Positions 61,449 to 64,000 of a DNA stretch of 64,000 nt are shown piece after piece. This stretch comes from Salinimicrobium terrae DSM 17865 (GTDB lineage: Bacteria; Bacteroidota; Bacteroidia; Flavobacteriales; Flavobacteriaceae): assembly GCF_000424665.1 (NCBI RefSeq), contig NZ_AUKI01000016.1:328429-392428 (forward strand). The letters run 5' to 3'. The first letter of the stretch is position 1; every line of letters begins with the position of its first letter. The notes under the pieces are model-generated. The model was not told the origin of the DNA. It made no database searches and worked only from the letters and a program-made list of their open reading frames with translations. A program made the position numbers and the translations under genes.

Positions 61449-61497
61449 AAAAAACAAAGGGTGTCAAAAATGTAATTTTTGGCACCCTTTGTTTTTA
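61449..61497 (+). terminator. Terminator-like hairpin fused with a palindromic repeat
   Basis: A long near-perfect palindrome (AAAACAAAGGGTGTCAAAAA matched on the far side by TTTTTGGCACCCTTTGTTTT) lies between the convergent stops at 61431 (plus) and 61568 (minus). It has an A-run on one side and T-run on the other, so it can terminate in both directions, and its centre is the dispersed repeat. Confidence 0.85.
61459..61487. repeat. 3'-end palindromic repeat, copy 7
   Basis: GGGTGTCAAAAATG / ATTTTTGGCACCC arms; the copy forms the core of the bidirectional terminator at 61449-61497. Confidence 0.7.
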
Positions 61498-61567
61498 TAA
61501 TTCTCAGGCTGTCCCTTTACCTCCTGTTATGAGCTACTCTCCCTTTGGGAGAGGCGGGGGCGTGGGT

Positions 61568-62023
61568 TTATAGAATTTCAGCTACCTTTTCATTCACAAA
61601 TTCCAGGAATCGTTCATCTTCTTCGGTAAAAGGATCGGGTACATTGGAATCAATATCTATCTGACCGATATTTTCTCCATTTTTGAACAAAGGCACCACA
61701 ATTTCAGCTTTGACGTGAATGCTGCAGGCAATATAATTATCCTGAGCACTAACATCGGGCACAACAAAGTTCTGGTTGGAAACAGCAACCTGCCCGCATA
61801 TGCCTTTTCCGAAGGGAATAATAGTGTGATCTGTAGGTTCACCTGCAAAAGGCCCTAACTTCAGCTCATTTTTGTCACCGTTCTTAAAGTAGAATCCCAC
61901 CCAGGTGAAATAATCTACTTCGGCTTTCAGAAGTTCACAAACCTTAGAGAGTCGTTCGTCGACCTGAGCTTTATCATTGGCGAGGATTGCAGTAACCTCT
62001 TGTTTTAATTTTTCAAATGACAT
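61568..62023 (-). CDS. GAF-domain free methionine-(R)-sulfoxide reductase
   Basis: A 151-residue GAF protein of the fRMsr group, which reduces free methionine-R-sulfoxide. Two of the three catalytic cysteines are present: C76 in GKGICGQ and C100 in YIACSIHVKAE. The equivalent of the first cysteine (E. coli C84) appears to be Asp/His in EPTDHTIIP. That residue is the resolving cysteine, so a different electron route may operate; C76 and C100 are the ones kept in the wider family. It is convergent with the serine hydrolase gene and shares its bidirectional terminator. Confidence 0.85.
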   Translation of the reverse strand: MSFEKLKQEVTAILANDKAQVDERLSKVCELLKAEVDYFTWVGFYFKNGDKNELKLGPFAGEPTDHTIIPFGKGICGQVAVSNQNFVVPDVSAQDNYIACSIHVKAEIVVPLFKNGENIGQIDIDSNVPDPFTEEDERFLEFVNEKVAEIL

Positions 62024-62110
62024 TGTTTACTTTTTGAGCAAAAGTATTTAAAAAATCAGCTTTTTTAGTCGGTATAAATAAATACTTTTGATAAACCCAT
62101 TAGCAAAAAT

Positions 62111-62668
62111 TTGCGACAACTTCTTCAAAGATACGCCCCTGTAGTCCGGTTCATTTTTACCTTTTTGGGTACATATCTCCTGTTGGCATTTTTGTATAAT
62201 GTATATCTTCAAAATTATGAGTCGGCAATATATTACCCCGACTATCTTACCCACCTTGTGGCGGTGCAAAGTGAAGTGGTGGTTTCGGCTTTTGGGTATA
62301 ATTCTGAAGTAACTCCCGGTTTTCCGGAGTCTAACATGCATCTAAAGGTCAATGGGTTCTTTGTAGCACGAATTATAGAAGGCTGTAATGCCGCCAGTGT
62401 AATTATACTATTTGTCTCCTTTATGTTGGCTTTCTCCGGCAAAATTAAAACCACTTTTTATTTCACTCTGGCGGGTACGGTAATTATTTATGTGACCAAT
62501 ATTCTTAGGATTGCCTTTATGGGTATTGGAATTTATGAACTTCCCGAATATGCCCATTTCCTGCACTCAATAGCTTTCCCATTGGTCATCTACGGGGTTG
62601 TTTTCCTTTTATGGGTGCTTTGGATCATCATTTACACTAAAGAAATTATACATGAAGGGAGTCTTTAA
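62111..62668 (+). CDS. xrtF: Exosortase family protein XrtF
   Basis: A 185-residue membrane protease/transpeptidase of the exosortase type, expected to process surface proteins with short C-terminal sorting tags. The catalytic cysteine is C92 in IEGCNAAS, arginine R133 in NILRIAFM and histidine H152 in HFLHSIAF, the standard triad. It starts with TTG (62111-62113) because the family N-terminus MRQLLQRYAPVVRF begins here and no ATG lies in frame shortly upstream. It overlaps its partner gene by 17 bp. XrtF systems occur in many Flavobacteriaceae. No sorted protein is visible in this window. Confidence 0.93.
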   Translation: MRQLLQRYAPVVRFIFTFLGTYLLLAFLYNVYLQNYESAIYYPDYLTHLVAVQSEVVVSAFGYNSEVTPGFPESNMHLKVNGFFVARIIEGCNAASVIILFVSFMLAFSGKIKTTFYFTLAGTVIIYVTNILRIAFMGIGIYELPEYAHFLHSIAFPLVIYGVVFLLWVLWIIIYTKEIIHEGSL

Positions 62669-63101
62669 GATCATTATAATTCTTGGTCTTGTTGGGGTAC
62701 TTGCCCTAATTAGGATTTATGAATACCAGTATTTCTACGATCCTTTCATGTATTTTTTTGAAAGGGCTTATCAAAGTGGAGAGACCATAAATTATACATT
62801 TGAAATGTTTTTTAATGTCTTTTTACGCTTTGTACTTAATACTTTGGTCTCGCTTTTGATCCTATGGGTAGCCTTCCGGAGTTGGGGGATCATTAAATTC
62901 TCAAGTCTTATTTATACAGCATTTTTTGTCGTACTTTTTCCCGTTTTCATTTATCTTATGGAGAATGTTCGGCCGCAGGAATATCTCGCTGCTTTTTATG
63001 TACGCCGATTTTTAGCTCATCCACTGCTTATTCTTATTTTACTGCCGGCTTTTTATTATTACAGGCTTAGTAGAAGTGTGAATATTGAGAAAAAGTATTG
63101 A
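62652..63101 (+). CDS. Exosortase F system-associated membrane protein
   Basis: A 149-residue integral membrane protein starting at the ATG at 62652 (MKGVFKIIIILGLVGVLALI). The family pattern includes FYDPFMYFFERAYQSGE near 29-45 and ENVRPQEYLAAFYVRRFLAH near 103-122. Several hydrophobic helices are visible. It overlaps XrtF by 17 bp, as in other XrtF loci, and is its standard partner; what it does is unknown. An upstream longer frame exists but the family begins here. Confidence 0.88.
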   Translation: MKGVFKIIIILGLVGVLALIRIYEYQYFYDPFMYFFERAYQSGETINYTFEMFFNVFLRFVLNTLVSLLILWVAFRSWGIIKFSSLIYTAFFVVLFPVFIYLMENVRPQEYLAAFYVRRFLAHPLLILILLPAFYYYRLSRSVNIEKKY

Positions 63102-63124
63102 TAAGAGTTTTTTTACTAAATTTG
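63098..63124 (+). promoter_or_regulatory. Candidate promoter near the HYC_CC_PP gene start
   Basis: TTG at 63098-63100 and TAAATTTG (matching TAnnTTTG) at 63117-63124. The box ends 7 bp before the ATG at 63132, implying a very short or absent 5' leader. Confidence 0.35.
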
Positions 63125-63131
63125 CATCTTA

Positions 63132-63530
63132 ATGAAGCAATTTTTTCACAGATCGGCCTCTTTTGCAATGGCATTTTTGGTGCTGTTCTCTACCGTGTCC
63201 TTTACGGTGGACAAGCATTTCTGCGGAAAAGTCTTAGTAGATCAGGCTGTTTTTTCTGCAGCAAAGACCTGTGGAATGCATGCAGATATGCCTGCTTCGA
63301 CTGAAGATGAATGCTGTGATGAAGAAAAGGTTCTGGTAGAGGGACAAACGGAACTTAAGGTTTCTTTTGATGATCTTGACCTGGAACAACAGGTTTTTCT
63401 CACCGGCTTTACCTACTCGTATCTTGATCTTTTTATTGAAGAACCACAGGGAGAAACACCATTTTCAAATTATAAGCCTCCTTTACTGGTTTACGACATT
63501 CAATTGCTCGACCAGACTTTCCTTATTTGA
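63132..63530 (+). CDS. HYC_CC_PP family protein
   Basis: A 132-residue protein named after its conserved marks: HFC at 29-31 (HYC variant with F), a CC pair at 61-62 (DECCDEE) and PP at about 114-115 (NYKPPLLVYD). A hydrophobic N-terminal segment (12-26) may be a signal. The cysteine and histidine pattern hints at metal binding, and genes of this family often sit beside heavy-metal efflux genes, as here where a CusA-like gene follows after 77 bp. Function unproven. Confidence 0.88.
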   Translation: MKQFFHRSASFAMAFLVLFSTVSFTVDKHFCGKVLVDQAVFSAAKTCGMHADMPASTEDECCDEEKVLVEGQTELKVSFDDLDLEQQVFLTGFTYSYLDLFIEEPQGETPFSNYKPPLLVYDIQLLDQTFLI

Positions 63531-63607
63531 TATTTAAATTGATTTTTTAAATCCTGCCTGTCGGGGTTGCTGTGTTCATTCACGTTTGATCAATTAAATT
63601 TCAAAGA

Positions 63608-63730
63608 ATGCTTTCAAAAATAATTCATTATTTTCTTTATAACCGGCTGGTAACCATGCTGCTGCTTATTTTCATGATAGGCTGGGGAGTGGTCACTTCG
63701 CCGTTTGACTGGAATTTCGACCTATTGCGG
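63608..63730 (+). pseudogene. Heavy-metal RND efflux pump (CusA/CzcA-like), truncated by IS insertion
   Basis: The first 40 or so residues (LSKIIHYFLYNRLVTMLLLI then GWGVVTSPFDWN) match the N-terminus and first membrane helix of CusA/CzcA-type pumps, which are about 1000 or more residues long. After FDLL at about residue 40 the sequence leaves the family and a stop comes at 63799, because IS-derived DNA starts near 63728. The rest of the pump gene probably continues beyond the element, right of the window. The break point is estimated from the family, not seen as a junction. Confidence 0.75.
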
Positions 63731-64000
63731 ATCAATCTCAAAAGTTGTGGAGGAATTGAAGTAAAGCTAGATATTTGCAGAAAAACTAGAGGTGGATAAT
63801 TACCTGGATTTACTTAAGCTTGTATTGCCGCAATTCCTTGTAGAGCATTTTGATTTGATAAGAAGTAGAAAAGAAAAAGAAGTACTTCACCTTTACTTTG
63901 AGGAACGCAATACTCCTCCTCAGGAACATTCCTCAAAACTTTTAGTGTCTAAAGGATTCCATAAAGAAGTTACTATTCAGGATTTTCCCTTGCGAGGTAA
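63728..64000. mobile_element. ISAon1-like insertion sequence, left end
   Basis: From about 63728 to the window end. It carries the N-terminus of a transposase (63792-64000). Terminal inverted repeats and target-site duplication cannot be seen because only one end is present and the exact boundary is uncertain by about 10 bp. Confidence 0.65.
63792..64000 (+). CDS. ISAon1-family transposase, N-terminal part
   Basis: Starts at GTG (63792-63794) and is open to the right edge, 69 codons visible. The sequence DNYLDLLKLVLPQFLVEHFD then SRKEKEVLHLYFEERNTPP and GFHKEVTIQDFPLRGK matches the N-terminal region of ISAon1-family transposases, which continue with a helix-turn-helix and DDE domain beyond the window. 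The element is inserted in the CusA-like gene. Confidence 0.88.
   Translation, partial: MDNYLDLLKLVLPQFLVEHFDLIRSRKEKEVLHLYFEERNTPPQEHSSKLLVSKGFHKEVTIQDFPLRG

Overview
The window reads as chromosomal DNA of a marine-type Flavobacteriaceae (Bacteroidota). The evidence is the moderately AT-rich sequence, the near absence of Shine-Dalgarno sites, a few TAnnTTTG-type promoter boxes, and gene families typical of that group: exosortase XrtF with its partner protein, an HYC_CC_PP protein, a GYDIA-type GHMP kinase beside class II HMG-CoA reductase, paired POT peptide transporters after a DPP-IV peptidase, and the mreBCD-mrdA-rodA cell-shape cluster. A relative of Gramella, Salegentibacter or Salinimicrobium is my inference; there is no rRNA here to confirm it.

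Layout. 1-3.4 kb is a minus-strand operon for arsenosugar-type arsenic metabolism: AhpD-like protein, radical SAM ArsS, TIGR04282 glycosyltransferase, MsrB lipoprotein and purine nucleoside phosphorylase (cut by the left edge). 3.5-7.3 kb holds a tail-anchored peptide, a sulfotransferase, a DUF4168 protein and a zinc alcohol/formaldehyde-type dehydrogenase with a membrane-tailed partner. 7.3-12.2 kb is thrA-thrB-thrC on the minus strand, preceded by a Thr/Ile-rich leader ORF that looks like an attenuator. 12.5-26.5 kb is a looser region of lipoproteins, a D-threonine aldolase-like enzyme, DUF418 and DUF808 membrane proteins, an amidohydrolase, an OFA-type MFS transporter, an ECF sigma factor with a probable membrane anti-sigma, a PqiA-like protein, two small unlisted membrane proteins and a ferric-reductase-like flavoprotein.

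26.7-35.0 kb has a GIY-YIG protein, tRNA-Phe and a plus-strand run from coaX through an outer-membrane protein, a TPR protein, LptC, a CNNM/HlyC protein and a PpiD-like foldase, which is largely envelope biogenesis. 35.1-37.4 kb carries mevalonate-pathway genes on the minus strand. 37.6-43.5 kb is a peptide-use unit (DPP-IV plus two POT transporters). 43.6-51.3 kb holds a thioredoxin-fold protein, ComEC, an NlpC/P60 lipoprotein, LpxB, SurE and a tail-specific protease. 51.5-58.6 kb is rodA-mrdA-mreD-mreC-mreB and purH. 58.7-63.5 kb has an ABC permease, a serine hydrolase, a free-methionine-sulfoxide reductase and the XrtF pair. At the right edge an HYC_CC_PP gene precedes a CusA-like RND pump gene that is broken after about 40 codons by an ISAon1-like insertion sequence.

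Non-coding signals of interest are (i) a family of at least seven short palindromic repeats (core GTCAAAAATGnCATTTT), six of them just downstream of stop codons and one, a perfect 25-bp inverted repeat, inside the GHMP kinase gene; (ii) the thr leader; (iii) a 62-bp tandem repeat inside the arsenosugar operon; and (iv) a pair of GACCTT/AAGGTC palindromes upstream of the ferric-reductase-like gene. No CRISPR array, prophage or complete transposon is visible.
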